A DNA stretch of 64,000 bases, taken from contig NZ_JACHND010000001.1 of the NCBI RefSeq assembly GCF_014205275.1, positions 3,782,001-3,846,000 on the forward strand, read 5' to 3'. The notes beneath the pieces were generated by a model. That model did no database searches, had not been told where the DNA came from, and saw nothing but the letters and a program-made list of their open reading frames with translations. The DNA is from Sphaerisporangium siamense (GTDB lineage: Bacteria; Actinomycetota; Actinomycetes; Streptosporangiales; Streptosporangiaceae). A program made the translations under genes and the position numbers. Position 1 is the first letter of the stretch, and each line of letters starts with the position of its first letter. Positions 16,101 to 25,336 of the stretch are shown piece by piece.

Positions 16101-16161
16101 ACCCGCGCGTCCGAGTTTGCGGGTGCTCCCACGCCACGCCAAAGCGCCCCGGAAGGACGAG

Positions 16162-16542
16162 TCGACGTCAGGTGGCCCTGGAATTCACTGTGATTCTCTT
16201 GAGTTCCTGCCTCCGCCCCTGAGCGGCAGGTACGCGGATGCCTTGGACGGGTACAAGCCGGACGGCTTCCGGGTTCGCGGCAAGACGGTCGCGGACGTCC
16301 GCGCCGAGTTGGATCGGCGCGGGTTGAAGGCCGTCTACCAGCTCTGGTGGAGTTACGCCGACGGCGGCTTCTTCCCCGAGCCCGTTTCCGTGGACCGGAT
16401 AAAGGACGACTTGATCGTCGAGAGCTCCCGCGCGTACAGCTCCGACACGATCGAGCTCACCGTCGTTCCCGGTCCGGAGGCCGGCCCCGCGCCTACTCCC
16501 TCTCCCCGCCCCCAATGGTGGGACCTCCCGGAGGAAGGCTGA
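16162..16542 (+). pseudogene. Gene fragment, C-terminal domain of a secreted-type protein
   Basis: The frame has coding character from about 16200 on: YADALDGYKPDGFRVRGKTV, ADVRAELDRRGLKAVYQLWW, and a Pro-rich end PTPSPRPQWWDLPEEG. No ATG or GTG with a ribosome site lies at the start of the similar region. The frame can only be opened at 15928 by reading through the hairpin cluster, which is implausible. I read it as the 3' remnant of a longer gene whose 5' part was lost, possibly to the hairpin-containing insertion. A TTG start at 16240 cannot be excluded. Function unknown. Confidence 0.4.
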
Positions 16543-16550
16543 TCAACGGG

Positions 16551-17528
16551 TCAGAGTTCGCCGCGGAGCGGGAGGCCCGCTTTGCGGTAGATGGCGTCGA
16601 TGACGGTCATGTTGGCGAGGGCGTCTTCTGGTGGGGTCAGGGGTGGGGTGCCGTTGTGGATGGCGGTTCTGAAGGCGCGGAGTTGGTGCGTATAGGTGGG
16701 CTCGCCGGGGACGCGTTCGCGGCGGCGTTCGCCGTCCACGGTGATGGTGAGTCGGTGGAAGAGCTGTGGGGCGACGTAGTTGGTGACGCGCAGGGTGCCG
16801 TGCTCGCCCTCGACGCGGGCGGCGATCTTGAGGGGGTGGCCGCCCGACCACATGGAGGCGTGGACGCGGCCGGTGGCGCCCGTAGGGAAGCGCAGGTCGG
16901 CGGCCATGGCGCGGTCGACGCCCGGGGATCGCAGCAGGGCGGCGGCCGCGACCACGGACGGCTCGCCGGGGCCGAGCGTGCGCAGGCAGTGGACGGCGTA
17001 GCTGCCCGCGTCCATGAGCGCCCCGCCCGACAGTTGCAGTGAGTACCGGATGTCGGAGAAGCGGGGGAGCGGGAAGCACATCCAGGTCTCGACGTGCCGT
17101 ACCTCGCCGAGCTCGGTGTGGACGATCTCCAGCACGCGTTCCATCAGCGGGTGGTAGCGGTAGTGGAACGCCTCCATGACGACCAGGCCGGAGCGGCGCG
17201 CGGCCTCCGCGACGGACGTGGCCTCGGCGGCGTTCGAGGTGAAGGGCTTCTCGCAGAGGACGTGCTTGCCCGCCTCGATCGCGCGCAGTGTCCACTCGGC
17301 GTGCAGGGCGTTGGGCAGCGGGTTGTAGATGGCGTCGATGGACGGGTCTGAGATGAGCGCATCGTAGGACCGGTGGACCACGGGGATGCGGTGCTTCGTC
17401 GCGAAGCGCTCCGCCCGGGAGCGGTCGCGCGCGGCGACGGCCACGATGTCGACGCCGGGGATGGAGCGGGCGGGCCTGACAAGTGCCATGGGGGTGATCC
17501 GGGCCGCCCCGAGAGTCCCGATACGCAT
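16551..17528 (-). CDS. Gfo/Idh/MocA-family oxidoreductase
   Basis: The protein has 325 residues, start ATG 17528 (MRIGTLGAARITPMALVRPA). The Rossmann motif GTLGAARI is followed by DAIYNPLPNALHAEWTLRAI and the catalytic-loop signature HVLCEKPFTSNAAEA, where Lys of EKP is the conserved residue. The C-terminal domain (EAFHYRYHPLMERV, GGALMDAGSYAVHCLRTL) is of the dehydrogenase type that includes D-xylose 1-dehydrogenase and dihydrodiol dehydrogenase. It would use NAD(P) to oxidise or reduce a sugar-like substrate in the cytoplasm. The substrate is not predictable. No operon partner is adjacent; the 3' end converges with the gene fragment. Confidence 0.88.
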   Translation of the reverse strand: MRIGTLGAARITPMALVRPARSIPGVDIVAVAARDRSRAERFATKHRIPVVHRSYDALISDPSIDAIYNPLPNALHAEWTLRAIEAGKHVLCEKPFTSNAAEATSVAEAARRSGLVVMEAFHYRYHPLMERVLEIVHTELGEVRHVETWMCFPLPRFSDIRYSLQLSGGALMDAGSYAVHCLRTLGPGEPSVVAAAALLRSPGVDRAMAADLRFPTGATGRVHASMWSGGHPLKIAARVEGEHGTLRVTNYVAPQLFHRLTITVDGERRRERVPGEPTYTHQLRAFRTAIHNGTPPLTPPEDALANMTVIDAIYRKAGLPLRGEL

Positions 17529-18183
17529 GATCGAATCATGCCAGATCGACATGACACGGAGGCCGCGCCGGGAGTCGGGACCGAGGGTTAGGGGGAGGGG
17601 GTGGTTCCGGTGCTGGGGCCACAGTTCGGATCGGTGCCGGAACCACGTCGATCGGCGCGGGACCGGCGGTGCCGGAACCACGCCGGATCGGCGCGGGATC
17701 GGTGGGTGTAGCCCGAGCTTGCGCGAAGCGGGGGGCTTGGGCCTGGGCGAGAACACAGCCGGGGTTCGAGTCGGCGCCGGGGCGGGCGTCCGGGAGGGGG
17801 TGTAGCCGGGAGGCAAGAGCGACGACGGGACAGGGGCAAGGACGGACCTGGACGCGGGGAGCACGGGGAAGCAGACGGGACAACGGGGCACAGAGGGTGA
17901 GGGCAGAGCGGGGACGTGGGTGGCACGGGTGCGGACAAGACAGGTGGCGGGGACGGAACCGGATTCGGGGGCAGGGGGACCTGGGCGGGACCAGGGGCGG
18001 CAGAGAGGTCGGGGGAGGGTCGGCACGTGGGCGGCACGGGGGTGTGGACGAGACAGGAGGCGAGGGGCGACCAGGACTTCGACGGGACCGGGTGGGGGCA
18101 GGCGGAAGGCGGGGTGGCGCGGTGGAGTTTACGGGGAAGTGCTTGGTTTTTGGGAAAGGCTGCCGTTGGTGGGGTGGGCTGCC
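17529..18183. other. Non-coding G-rich region with degenerate repeats
   Basis: No convincing gene. Frames on both strands stay open only because of G-rich composition. A unit of about 36 bp, starting GTGCCGGAACCACG and containing ATCGGCGCGGGA, occurs twice in tandem at about 17633-17704. A second pair beginning GACGTGGGTGGCACGGG and GCACGTGGGCGGCACGGG recurs near 17911 and 18025. The region contains the promoters for the divergent genes at its ends. Confidence 0.55.
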
Positions 18184-18189
18184 TAAAAT
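18184..18189 (+). promoter_or_regulatory. -10 element of a probably leaderless transcript
   Basis: TAAAAT lies 8 nt before ATG 18198, so transcription would begin at or within 1-2 nt of the start codon. There is no ribosome site between them. No convincing -35 hexamer at 16-18 bp spacing was found. Confidence 0.5.
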
Positions 18190-18197
18190 TAGACGTC

Positions 18198-18998
18198 ATG
18201 TTCGTCCGTACGGCCCTTCCTGAGATATCGCTGACCGGTGGTGATGTGACGGAGGGGGTCGTGCGCGTAGGCGACACCGTGCGGCGGCCGATGGGGCCGT
18301 CCAGTCCCGCCGTTCACGCCCTGCTGCGACACCTGGAGTCCGTGCGGTTCGAGGGCGCGCCCCGGGTGCTCGGTATCGACGACCGGGGCAGGGAAGTCCT
18401 CTCGTACGTCCCCGGCCAGGTGGCCACGCGTCCGTTGGCGCCGTACGTGGTGACGGACGAGGTGTTGGTTCGGCTTGGGCGGCTGGTGCGTCGTTTTCAT
18501 GATGCGGTGTCCACGTTCGTGCCGCCTTCTGGCGCGGAATGGGTGGACGGGTCGGGGGACGACGCGGAACCCGAGTTGGTCGGCCACTGCGACATCACGC
18601 CGGAGAACGTCGTCTTCCGCGGCAGCACGCCGTGGGCGCTGATCGACTTCGACATGGCGCGGCCGACGACGCGCCTGTTCGACGTCGTCACCACCCTGCG
18701 GCACTGGGCCCCGATCGCCGACCCCATCGACCGCGATCCCGCGCAGCGCCTGCTGGACGTCGGCAGGCGCATCCGCGTCTTCTGCGACGCGTACGGGCTG
18801 GAGGGGCGCGACCGGCGCCGGCTCCTGGAGTTGAGCAGGCTCCGGTTCGGCCGCTCGTATGTCGCCATGCGCGCGCGGGCGATCGAGGACGGCGGGGGGT
18901 GGGCCCGGATGTGGGAGGGCGGCGCGGGGGAGCGCATCCGCAGGGCCGCCGACTGGCTGGATGACAACTGGGACGAGCTGGAGTTCCACCTCCATTAG
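18198..18998 (+). CDS. Aminoglycoside-phosphotransferase-family kinase
   Basis: The protein has 266 residues. The APH catalytic loop is LVGHCDITPENVVFRG (residues about 130-145; HxDxxxxN in the form HCDITPENV) and the metal-binding ALIDFDMA follows (about 150-157). The N-terminal lobe is short (GDTVRRPMGPSSPAVHALL), as in the subset of APH-like proteins of unknown substrate. It would transfer phosphate from ATP to a small hydroxyl compound. Resistance function should not be assumed. ATG 18198 has no ribosome site but sits 8 nt after a TAAAAT, which points to a leaderless mRNA. Confidence 0.8.
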   Translation: MFVRTALPEISLTGGDVTEGVVRVGDTVRRPMGPSSPAVHALLRHLESVRFEGAPRVLGIDDRGREVLSYVPGQVATRPLAPYVVTDEVLVRLGRLVRRFHDAVSTFVPPSGAEWVDGSGDDAEPELVGHCDITPENVVFRGSTPWALIDFDMARPTTRLFDVVTTLRHWAPIADPIDRDPAQRLLDVGRRIRVFCDAYGLEGRDRRRLLELSRLRFGRSYVAMRARAIEDGGGWARMWEGGAGERIRRAADWLDDNWDELEFHLH

Positions 18999-19181
18999 CC
19001 GATTCACCGGCGTTCCTGCACAATTCTGGACGGCGTAACGAGACGCGACGACGCGATGTCACGTGCCGTGCCACTGACTCATGGGCACCCCGAGTGCGGA
19101 GAGTTGAGCGGTGGGCGCGGATACCCGACGCCGTGGCACGAGGATCATGGACGTCGCGGAGGAACAGAGGGTGGGGTCGCG

Positions 19182-20201
19182 GTGAAGCGGGCGCGTACAG
19201 GACCGAGGCGGGTACGGCGGGCGGGGCTGCGGGAGCGGGCCCTTGGGCTGGCCGCGGGCATGGTCCTGGACACGATCTTCGCCGATCCCCGGAGCGTCGC
19301 GCATCCGGTGGCGGTGTTCGGACGGGCCGCGTCCCTGCTGGAGGGCCGCCTGTATGGACGGTCGCGGGCGCGGGGCGTGGCGTACGTCGTCATCTGTGCG
19401 GGGTCGGCGGCGGCCTTGGGCGTGGCGGCCGAGCGGCTGACCCGGCGCAGCCCGCTGGCGCGTACGGGTGTCACGGCCGTGGCGGCCTGGGCCGTGCTCG
19501 GGGGGACGAGTCTGGCCCGGGAGGGCGCGTTCATGGCCACGGCGCTGGAAAGAGGTGACCTGGAGGCCGCGCGCGGACGGCTGTCCCATCTGTGCGGTCG
19601 TGATCCGTCCCGGCTCTCGGAGGGGGAACTGGCGCGGGCGACCGTCGAGTCGATCGCGGAGAACACCTCCGACGCGGTGGTGGCGCCGCTGGTCTGGGGT
19701 GCGGTGGCCGGGGTGCCGGGGCTGCTGGCGTACCGGGCGGTCAACACGATGGACGCGATGGTCGGGCACCGCTCGGAGCGGTACGAGGTCTTCGGCTGGG
19801 CCGCCGCGCGGCTGGACGACGTGGCGAACTACCTGCCGGCGCGGCTCACCGGGGCTGTGGCGAGCGTGTTGGCCCCGCTGGCCGGAGGGTCGCCGCGGAC
19901 GGCGGCGGCCATGCTGTTCAGGGACGGTCACCGGCATCCGTCCCCGAATTCCGGCCGGTGCGAGGCGGCCTTCGCCGGGGCGCTGGGCGTACGGCTCGGG
20001 GGTCGTAACGACTATGGCGGACGGATCGAACACCGGCCGCACCTGGGGGATGGTCCCCCGCCTTCCGTTCCCGACATTTCACGATCCGTACGCTTGGCGC
20101 GCGCCGTGAACCTGACCTCCGCCGCCCTCGCCGCGACCGCGGTACTGGCCATCCACCGGTACCTGGGGAAACGGAGAGGCACGAGCGCGTCCGCCGACTG
20201 A
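19182..20201 (+). CDS. cobD: Adenosylcobinamide-phosphate synthase (CobD/CbiB)
   Basis: The protein has 339 residues from GTG 19182. It attaches aminopropanol (phosphate) to adenosylcobyric acid in late cobalamin synthesis and is a membrane enzyme. Family signatures are LDTIFADPRSVAHPV (family consensus D-x-x-x-GDP-x-x-x-HPV), ATVESIAENTSDAVVAPLVW, YRAVNTMDAMVGHRSERYEV and WAAARLDDVANYLPARLT. Four or five hydrophobic segments are visible. The ribosome site is weak, and the open frame upstream lacks similarity. It precedes cobQ by 252 bp in the same direction. An intact cobalamin riboswitch was not found upstream. Confidence 0.9.
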   Translation: MKRARTGPRRVRRAGLRERALGLAAGMVLDTIFADPRSVAHPVAVFGRAASLLEGRLYGRSRARGVAYVVICAGSAAALGVAAERLTRRSPLARTGVTAVAAWAVLGGTSLAREGAFMATALERGDLEAARGRLSHLCGRDPSRLSEGELARATVESIAENTSDAVVAPLVWGAVAGVPGLLAYRAVNTMDAMVGHRSERYEVFGWAAARLDDVANYLPARLTGAVASVLAPLAGGSPRTAAAMLFRDGHRHPSPNSGRCEAAFAGALGVRLGGRNDYGGRIEHRPHLGDGPPPSVPDISRSVRLARAVNLTSAALAATAVLAIHRYLGKRRGTSASAD

Positions 20202-20453
20202 GATTCTCGGGACCGTGCGTCCGTTCGGGGGGAGAGAGACGCGTGGAGGTCGGCCGGGTGCCGTGCCAGGGGTGGCGCGTGTGCGCGGGGTGCAGTACGT
20301 GTACCAGGGCGGGGTCGTCCGGGTGAGGAGGGAAGGCGCGGGATGAGGTTTCCGGGGACCGCGTCCGTGTGGGGAGGCGGGCGCGGGGCGGCCGCTGGGT
20401 GAGTGTTTTGTGCCGGGAGTCTCGTCCGGGCGGGGGTCTGGCATGGTTGGGCT

Positions 20454-21941
20454 GTGCGGACCGGGATGCTGCTTGTGGCGGGGACTACGTCGGATGCGGG
20501 GAAGAGTGTGGTCACGGCTGGTATCTGCCGGTGGCTTGCTCGCCGTGGGGTGCGCGTGGCGCCGTTCAAGGCGCAGAATATGTCGCTTAATTCGTATGTG
20601 ACGGCTGATGGTGCTGAGATCGGGCGGGCGCAGGCGGCGCAGGCGCGGGCGGCAGGGGTGGAGCCTGTCGCCGATATGAATCCGGTTCTGCTGAAGCCGG
20701 GCAGCGACCGGCGCAGCCAGGTCGTCGTGCTGGGCAAGCCCGTCGCCGAGGTGGACGCGATGGAGTACGGCGCGCACAAGGACCGCCTCAGGGCCGTCGC
20801 GCTGGAGTCGCTGGAGCGGCTGCGGGCGTCCTATGACGTGGTGGTGTGCGAGGGCGCGGGCAGCCCTGCCGAGATCAACCTGCGCCGGGGGGACATCGCG
20901 AACATGGGCCTGGCGCGGGCGGCGGGGATGCCGGTGGTCGTGGTCGGGGACATCGATCGCGGCGGCGTCTTCGCGGCCCTGTACGGCACGCTGGCGCTGA
21001 TGGACGCCGGGGACCAGGCGCTGGTCAGCGGGTTTCTGATCAACAAGTTCCGTGGGGCGCGCGAGCTGCTCGATCCGGGGCTGGACATGCTCACCGAGCT
21101 GACCGGACGGCCGGTGTACGGCGTGCTGCCGTGGCTGGACGGGATGTGGATGGACCTGGAGGACTCACTCGCCCTCGACGCCCGTCGCGGGGCGGTTCCG
21201 GCGAGCGCGGGTGCCCGGGAGAGCCTGCGGGTCGCGGTGGTGCGCTACCCGAGGATCAGCAACTTCACCGACGTGGACGCCCTCGCCGCCGAGCCGGGGG
21301 TGGTGGTCCGCTTCGCCGGGTCGCCCGCCGAGATCCTGGACGCCGACCTGGTCGTCCTGCCGGGATCGCGAGCCACCGTGTCAGACCTGGCGTGGCTGCG
21401 CAGCACGGGCCTGGCGGGCGCGCTGCTGGACAGGAAAGGCCCGATTCTTGGTATCTGCGGCGGCTATCAGATGCTCGCCCGCACGATCCGCGACGACGTC
21501 GAGTCCGGGGCGGGGCTGGTGGACGGGCTCGGTCTGCTGCCGGCGGACGTCGAGTTCGCCCGCGAGAAGACGCTCGCACGGCCGTCCGGGACGGCGTACG
21601 GCCAGCGCGTGGCGGCGTACGAGATCCACCACGGCATCGTGACGGTCGACGCCGGGGCCGAGCCGTTCCTGGACGGCTGCCGCGCGGGCGCCGTCTGGGG
21701 GACCACCTGGCACGGCGCCCTGGAGAACGACGGCTTCCGCCGCGCCTTCCTGGCCGACGTGGCGGCGGTCGCCGGCCGCGACTTCGTCCCCGCGCCCGGC
21801 GTCTCCTTCGCGGCCCTGCGTGAGCGGCACCTCGACGCCCTCGGCGACATGATCGAGCAGCACGTCGACACCGAGGCGCTGCTGTCCCTGATCCACGACG
21901 GCGCGCCCAAGGGTCTTCCCGTCCTGCCACCCGGCGCCTGA
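20454..21941 (+). CDS. cobQ: Cobyric acid synthase (CobQ)
   Basis: The protein has 495 residues from GTG 20454; ATG 20466 is an alternative start 4 codons later. The amidoligase domain has [19 protein letters not shown] and the CobQ stretch [20 protein letters not shown]. The class I glutamine amidotransferase domain has the nucleophile elbow [10 protein letters not shown] (Cys about 337) and the IHHG histidine near 393. It amidates four carboxyl groups (b, d, e, g) of adenosylcobyrinate diamide using glutamine and ATP. With cobD it forms the late-pathway pair; the rest of the cob genes must lie elsewhere. Confidence 0.95.
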   Translation: MRTGMLLVAGTTSDAGKSVVTAGICRWLARRGVRVAPFKAQNMSLNSYVTADGAEIGRAQAAQARAAGVEPVADMNPVLLKPGSDRRSQVVVLGKPVAEVDAMEYGAHKDRLRAVALESLERLRASYDVVVCEGAGSPAEINLRRGDIANMGLARAAGMPVVVVGDIDRGGVFAALYGTLALMDAGDQALVSGFLINKFRGARELLDPGLDMLTELTGRPVYGVLPWLDGMWMDLEDSLALDARRGAVPASAGARESLRVAVVRYPRISNFTDVDALAAEPGVVVRFAGSPAEILDADLVVLPGSRATVSDLAWLRSTGLAGALLDRKGPILGICGGYQMLARTIRDDVESGAGLVDGLGLLPADVEFAREKTLARPSGTAYGQRVAAYEIHHGIVTVDAGAEPFLDGCRAGAVWGTTWHGALENDGFRRAFLADVAAVAGRDFVPAPGVSFAALRERHLDALGDMIEQHVDTEALLSLIHDGAPKGLPVLPPGA

Positions 21942-22013
21942 CAGCCGTCCCCGTGGGGGTACGCGGGCCGGTGCCCGCCGGTCGGCTCAGCCGGGCGTGC
22001 GTAGAATCGGGGC

Positions 22014-22373
22014 GTGCTCGTCTACGACGGAGACTGCGGGTTCTGCCAGCGATGCGTGGACTTCGGCCACGCCCACCTCCGGATGCCGCAGGTGCGGCGC
22101 TTTCAGGAGCTGGATCTCGCCGAGCACGGTCTCACGCTTCAGCAGGTCACCGATTCGGTGCAGCTTCTCGGGCCGGACGGCATGCGGGCGTCTGGAGCGC
22201 GTGCGGTGGCCGTGCTGCTGGCCGTGCAGCCGGGTCTTGGCTGGCGGCTGCTCGGACGGCTGATGCTGGTGCCCCCGGTGAGCTGGGCCGCCGAGGCGGT
22301 CTATCGGATGATCGCCCGCAACCGCCACCGTCTGCCCGGCAGTACGGGCGCCTGCGCGATGCCCCAGCGCTGA
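22014..22373 (+). CDS. DCC-family thiol-disulfide oxidoreductase-like protein (DUF393)
   Basis: The protein has 119 residues from GTG 22014. The signature is YDGDCGFCQRC at the N-terminus; the DxxCxxC site resembles thioredoxin-like active sites. RFQELDLAEHGLT and AVAVLLAVQPGLGWRL follow the usual family pattern. The redox partner and substrate are unknown. The gene stands alone between cobQ and the ABC exporter. The presumed leader is short and no ribosome site is obvious. Confidence 0.85.
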   Translation: MLVYDGDCGFCQRCVDFGHAHLRMPQVRRFQELDLAEHGLTLQQVTDSVQLLGPDGMRASGARAVAVLLAVQPGLGWRLLGRLMLVPPVSWAAEAVYRMIARNRHRLPGSTGACAMPQR

Positions 22374-22510
22374 GGAACCCCCTCCCGCGCCACCCCATCC
22401 GGTGCCTTCGCCACGACAGCGGGCCTTGCCGGATTCGGGAAAGGAAGGGGGGGTCAACTGTCCGGGAATGCTGCTATCGCGTCTCTCGGGTGCGCGGCAC
22501 GATGCCTTGC

Positions 22511-23416
22511 ATGACAGCAGTGGTGGAGACCGAAGGGCTGACGAAGTTCTACGGGAAACGCCGGGGGCTTGAGGATCTGAGCTTCGAGATTCGGCGTGGT
22601 GAGGTGTTCGGGTATCTCGGGCCGAACGGGGCGGGGAAGACGACCACGATCAGGTTGCTTCTGGACGTGATCCGGCCGACCCGGGGTAGCCTGCGCGTGC
22701 TCGGTGCCGATCCGCGTGACCCGGCGGTCCGGGGCAGGATCGGGTATCTTCCCGGCGAGTTGGCGCTGGAAGGTCGTGAGAAGGCGCGCGAGTATCTGCG
22801 GTTCCTGGCGGACGTCCGGGGCGGGGTGGCGGCGGGGCGGATCGAGGGGCTCGCGGAGCGGCTGGAAGCCGATCTGTCGGTGCCGATGGGGAAGCTCTCC
22901 AAGGGCAACAAGCAGAAGGTCGGGCTCATCCAGGCGTTCATGCACGACCCGGAGTTCCTGATCCTGGACGAGCCCACCAGCGGCCTGGACCCGCTGGTCC
23001 AGCAGGAGTTCCTGGCCATGGTCCGCGAGGTCCGCGCGGACGGCAGGACGGTGCTGATGTCGTCGCACGTGCTGGCGGAGGTGGAGCACGTCTCCGACCG
23101 GGTCGGCATCGTCAGGGGCGGCCGGCTGGTGGCCGTGGAGGACGTCGGCGCGCTGCGGGAGAAGGCGGTGCGCCGGGTGGAGTTCCATTTCGACGCGCCC
23201 GTCCCGGAGGAGGCGTTCCGCGACCTGCCGGGGGTGCGCGACCTGAAGGTGGAGGGCGCGAACGTGGTGTGCACGATCGACGGCCGTCCCGACGCGCTCG
23301 TCAAGGCGGCGGCGAGGTTCACCGTCGTCCACATGGTCTCGGCCGAGCCGGACCTGGAAGAGATCTTTCTCACCTACTACAGCGAGGACGTGCACCGTGC
23401 CCACGTTGGCGCTTAA
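22511..23416 (+). CDS. ABC transporter ATP-binding protein (exporter type)
   Basis: The protein has 301 residues. Walker A is GPNGAGKTTT (residues about 38-47), the signature is LSKGNKQKVGL, Walker B is FLILDEPTSGLDP, and the switch histidine lies in SSHVLAEVEH. It belongs to the DrrA/CcmA-like group that drives ABC-2 exporters. The C-terminal extension of 75 residues (VRRVEFHFDAPVPEEAFRDL) is typical of it. I chose ATG 22511 over ATG 22502; neither has a good ribosome site. The permease gene overlaps by 20 nt. Confidence 0.92.
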   Translation: MTAVVETEGLTKFYGKRRGLEDLSFEIRRGEVFGYLGPNGAGKTTTIRLLLDVIRPTRGSLRVLGADPRDPAVRGRIGYLPGELALEGREKAREYLRFLADVRGGVAAGRIEGLAERLEADLSVPMGKLSKGNKQKVGLIQAFMHDPEFLILDEPTSGLDPLVQQEFLAMVREVRADGRTVLMSSHVLAEVEHVSDRVGIVRGGRLVAVEDVGALREKAVRRVEFHFDAPVPEEAFRDLPGVRDLKVEGANVVCTIDGRPDALVKAAARFTVVHMVSAEPDLEEIFLTYYSEDVHRAHVGA

Positions 23417-24197
23417 GACGCTGCGCGAGTCGCGGCGTGCGATCATCGGCTGGACGATCGGCATCTGCGCGTTCACCGGGATGTACACCTCGTTCTATCC
23501 GCAGATGGCGGCGAACCCGGATCTCTACAGCGAGATCGCGATGGCGAAATATCCGGACAGTGTGCGCAAGCTGCTGGGCGGCCTGGAGAACATCTCCACC
23601 GGCGTCGGTTTCCTCCAGGCGGTCATCTACCAGCTCTTCGTCCCGCTGCTCTTCGTCATGTGCGCGGTGGTCCTCGGCAACAAGGCGATCGCCGCGCCGG
23701 AGGAGTCCAAGACGCTGGAGCTGACCCTCACCCTCCCGATCGACCGCAAGCGGCTGGTGCTGGAGCGGTTCGCCGGCCTGGCCACCGCCTTGCTGACCAT
23801 CGCGGTCGCCTCGCTCCTCGTGATCGCCGTGCTCGGCGTCGCCGTGGACCTCGACGTTCCCTTCGGAAGTCTCCTCGCCGCGCACACCGGCCTTTTTCTG
23901 CTGGTTCTCTTCTTCGGTACACTCGCGCTGACCGTCGGGGCGGCCACCGGGCGCAAGGCCCTGGCGATGGCGGTCGCGGGGGTGTACGCGGTCGGGGGGT
24001 ACCTGGCGCAGACGCTCGCGGCGGACGTCGAGGTGATGAAGTGGCTCAGCCACCTGTCGCCGTTCCACTACTACAGCCAGGGAAATCCGCTGGTCAACGG
24101 CCTTCCGGTGGGCGACTACCTCATCCTGCTCGCGGCGACCGCCGTGCTGCTCCTGACCGCCGTCCTCGCGTTCGACCGGCGTGACGTAGGGGTGTGA
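23397..24197 (+). CDS. ABC-2 type permease
   Basis: The protein has 266 residues with six predicted membrane segments, starting with AIIGWTIGICAFTGMYTSF and ending with YLILLAATAVLLLTAVLAF. A large loop holds the first periplasmic stretch (YSEIAMAKYPDSVRKLLGGL). It pairs with the preceding ATPase, overlapped by 20 nt, to form a two-gene exporter. The sequence resembles permeases annotated for antibiotics or polyketides, but the substrate cannot be inferred. The following regulator overlaps it by 1 nt, so the three genes form an operon. Confidence 0.88.
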   Translation: MPTLALKTLRESRRAIIGWTIGICAFTGMYTSFYPQMAANPDLYSEIAMAKYPDSVRKLLGGLENISTGVGFLQAVIYQLFVPLLFVMCAVVLGNKAIAAPEESKTLELTLTLPIDRKRLVLERFAGLATALLTIAVASLLVIAVLGVAVDLDVPFGSLLAAHTGLFLLVLFFGTLALTVGAATGRKALAMAVAGVYAVGGYLAQTLAADVEVMKWLSHLSPFHYYSQGNPLVNGLPVGDYLILLAATAVLLLTAVLAFDRRDVGV

Positions 24198-25279
24198 TGG
24201 ACGTTCTCGCTCACGTGAGCGAGGCCACGGGGGTGCCTGCCGACCTGCTCGGCGGGTACCTGCCGGTCCTCTCCGCCGCCGCGGCGACCGGGCGCCTGCC
24301 CGGCCGGGACGCCGTGGACGCGCTGCGCGCCCTCGGGGCCGAGGCCGCCGAGCGGGGCGTCCCCATGCGCGCGCTGGCCGAGGCGTGCCTGCTGGCCGCC
24401 GAGCTGGACGCGGGCCCCGCGGGGGCGCCGGTGCTGGCCGCGGCGCGCCGCGCGCTCGGGGCCTACTTCGACGGGTACGAGGAGGCGCAGCTCAGGGCCA
24501 TCCGCAGCGAGGACGAGGCCCGGCGCGCCTTCATCGACGACCTGCTGCAGGGACGGGCGGACCGGCTGGCCGAGCGTGCCGAGCACTTCGGCCTGCGGCT
24601 GGCCGAGGGGTACGTCGTCGCCGCCGCCAAGGACGCCGAGCCCATCGACGCCGACCACCCTCTGGTCCGGCGGATCGAGGAGGCGCTCATCGCCCGGTTC
24701 GGCTCGCACAACATCCTGATCGCCGCCCGCGACGGCCTGCTCGTGTGCGTGGCCCCGGCCACGCTCACCGCCGCGACCGGCGAGTTCACCCACCACGTGC
24801 GGGGCGGTCTCGGGCCGGGCTGGCGGGTGGGCGTCGGGCGCCCGCACCGCGGCCCCGGCGGTGTGGTGACCTCCTTCCGTGAGGCGAGCGACGCGATCGC
24901 GCTGGGGGAGCGGCTCAAGCTGCGCCCGCAGGTGCTGAAGGCCGCCGACCTGCTCGTCTTCCCGGTCCTGTTACGCGACAGGGCCGCGATGGACGACCTC
25001 GTGGCCACGGTGCTCGGTCCGCTGCTGGCGGCGCGCGGCGGTCCCGAGCCGCTGCTGGAGACCTTGGAGGCGGTGTTCGGCGCGCAGGGCAACCAGACCG
25101 CCGCCGCCCGCAGGCTCGGCATCAGCACGCGGGCGGTCACCTACCGCCTGGAACGCGTCCGCCGTCTCACCGGTTTCTCTCCCGACGATCCGACGCAGCG
25201 CTTCACCCTGGAGACCGCCGTCCTCGGCGCCCGTCTGATCGGCTGGCCCCCGCCGGCGCGGCCCGGCGGCGAGCCGTGA
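24197..25279 (+). CDS. PucR/CdaR-type transcriptional regulator
   Basis: The protein has 360 residues. The C-terminal HTH_30 domain is AVFGAQGNQTAAARRLGIST, then RAVTYRLERVRRLTGFSPDD (residues about 292-332). The central part (residues 100-240) is the degenerate GGDEF-like region of this family. The N-terminal 90 residues are Ala-rich and helical. It starts within the stop codon of the permease gene and is therefore co-expressed with the exporter, which it probably controls. The ligand is unknown. Confidence 0.85.
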   Translation: MDVLAHVSEATGVPADLLGGYLPVLSAAAATGRLPGRDAVDALRALGAEAAERGVPMRALAEACLLAAELDAGPAGAPVLAAARRALGAYFDGYEEAQLRAIRSEDEARRAFIDDLLQGRADRLAERAEHFGLRLAEGYVVAAAKDAEPIDADHPLVRRIEEALIARFGSHNILIAARDGLLVCVAPATLTAATGEFTHHVRGGLGPGWRVGVGRPHRGPGGVVTSFREASDAIALGERLKLRPQVLKAADLLVFPVLLRDRAAMDDLVATVLGPLLAARGGPEPLLETLEAVFGAQGNQTAAARRLGISTRAVTYRLERVRRLTGFSPDDPTQRFTLETAVLGARLIGWPPPARPGGEP

Positions 25280-25336
25280 TTGATCGGTATTGTCCGGTCC
25301 TGTCCGGGGAGGGGGGTGTGCCTTACCATACGGAGC

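Noticed and set aside
15928-16161. N-terminal extension of the fragment at 16162 through the hairpins
   Set aside because: It would require translating three strong palindromes, has no ribosome site and gives low-complexity sequence.
17588-18277. Several 180-230-codon frames in the G-rich spacer
   Set aside because: Pro/Arg/Gly-only products caused by base composition; they overlap repeats on both strands.
19000-19181. Cobalamin riboswitch upstream of cobD (GCCACTG at 19070 and GAGTGCGGAGAG shortly after)
   Set aside because: The spacing between the two motifs is too short and the upstream GGGAA...GGTG box is missing. The area upstream is coding sequence of the phosphotransferase.
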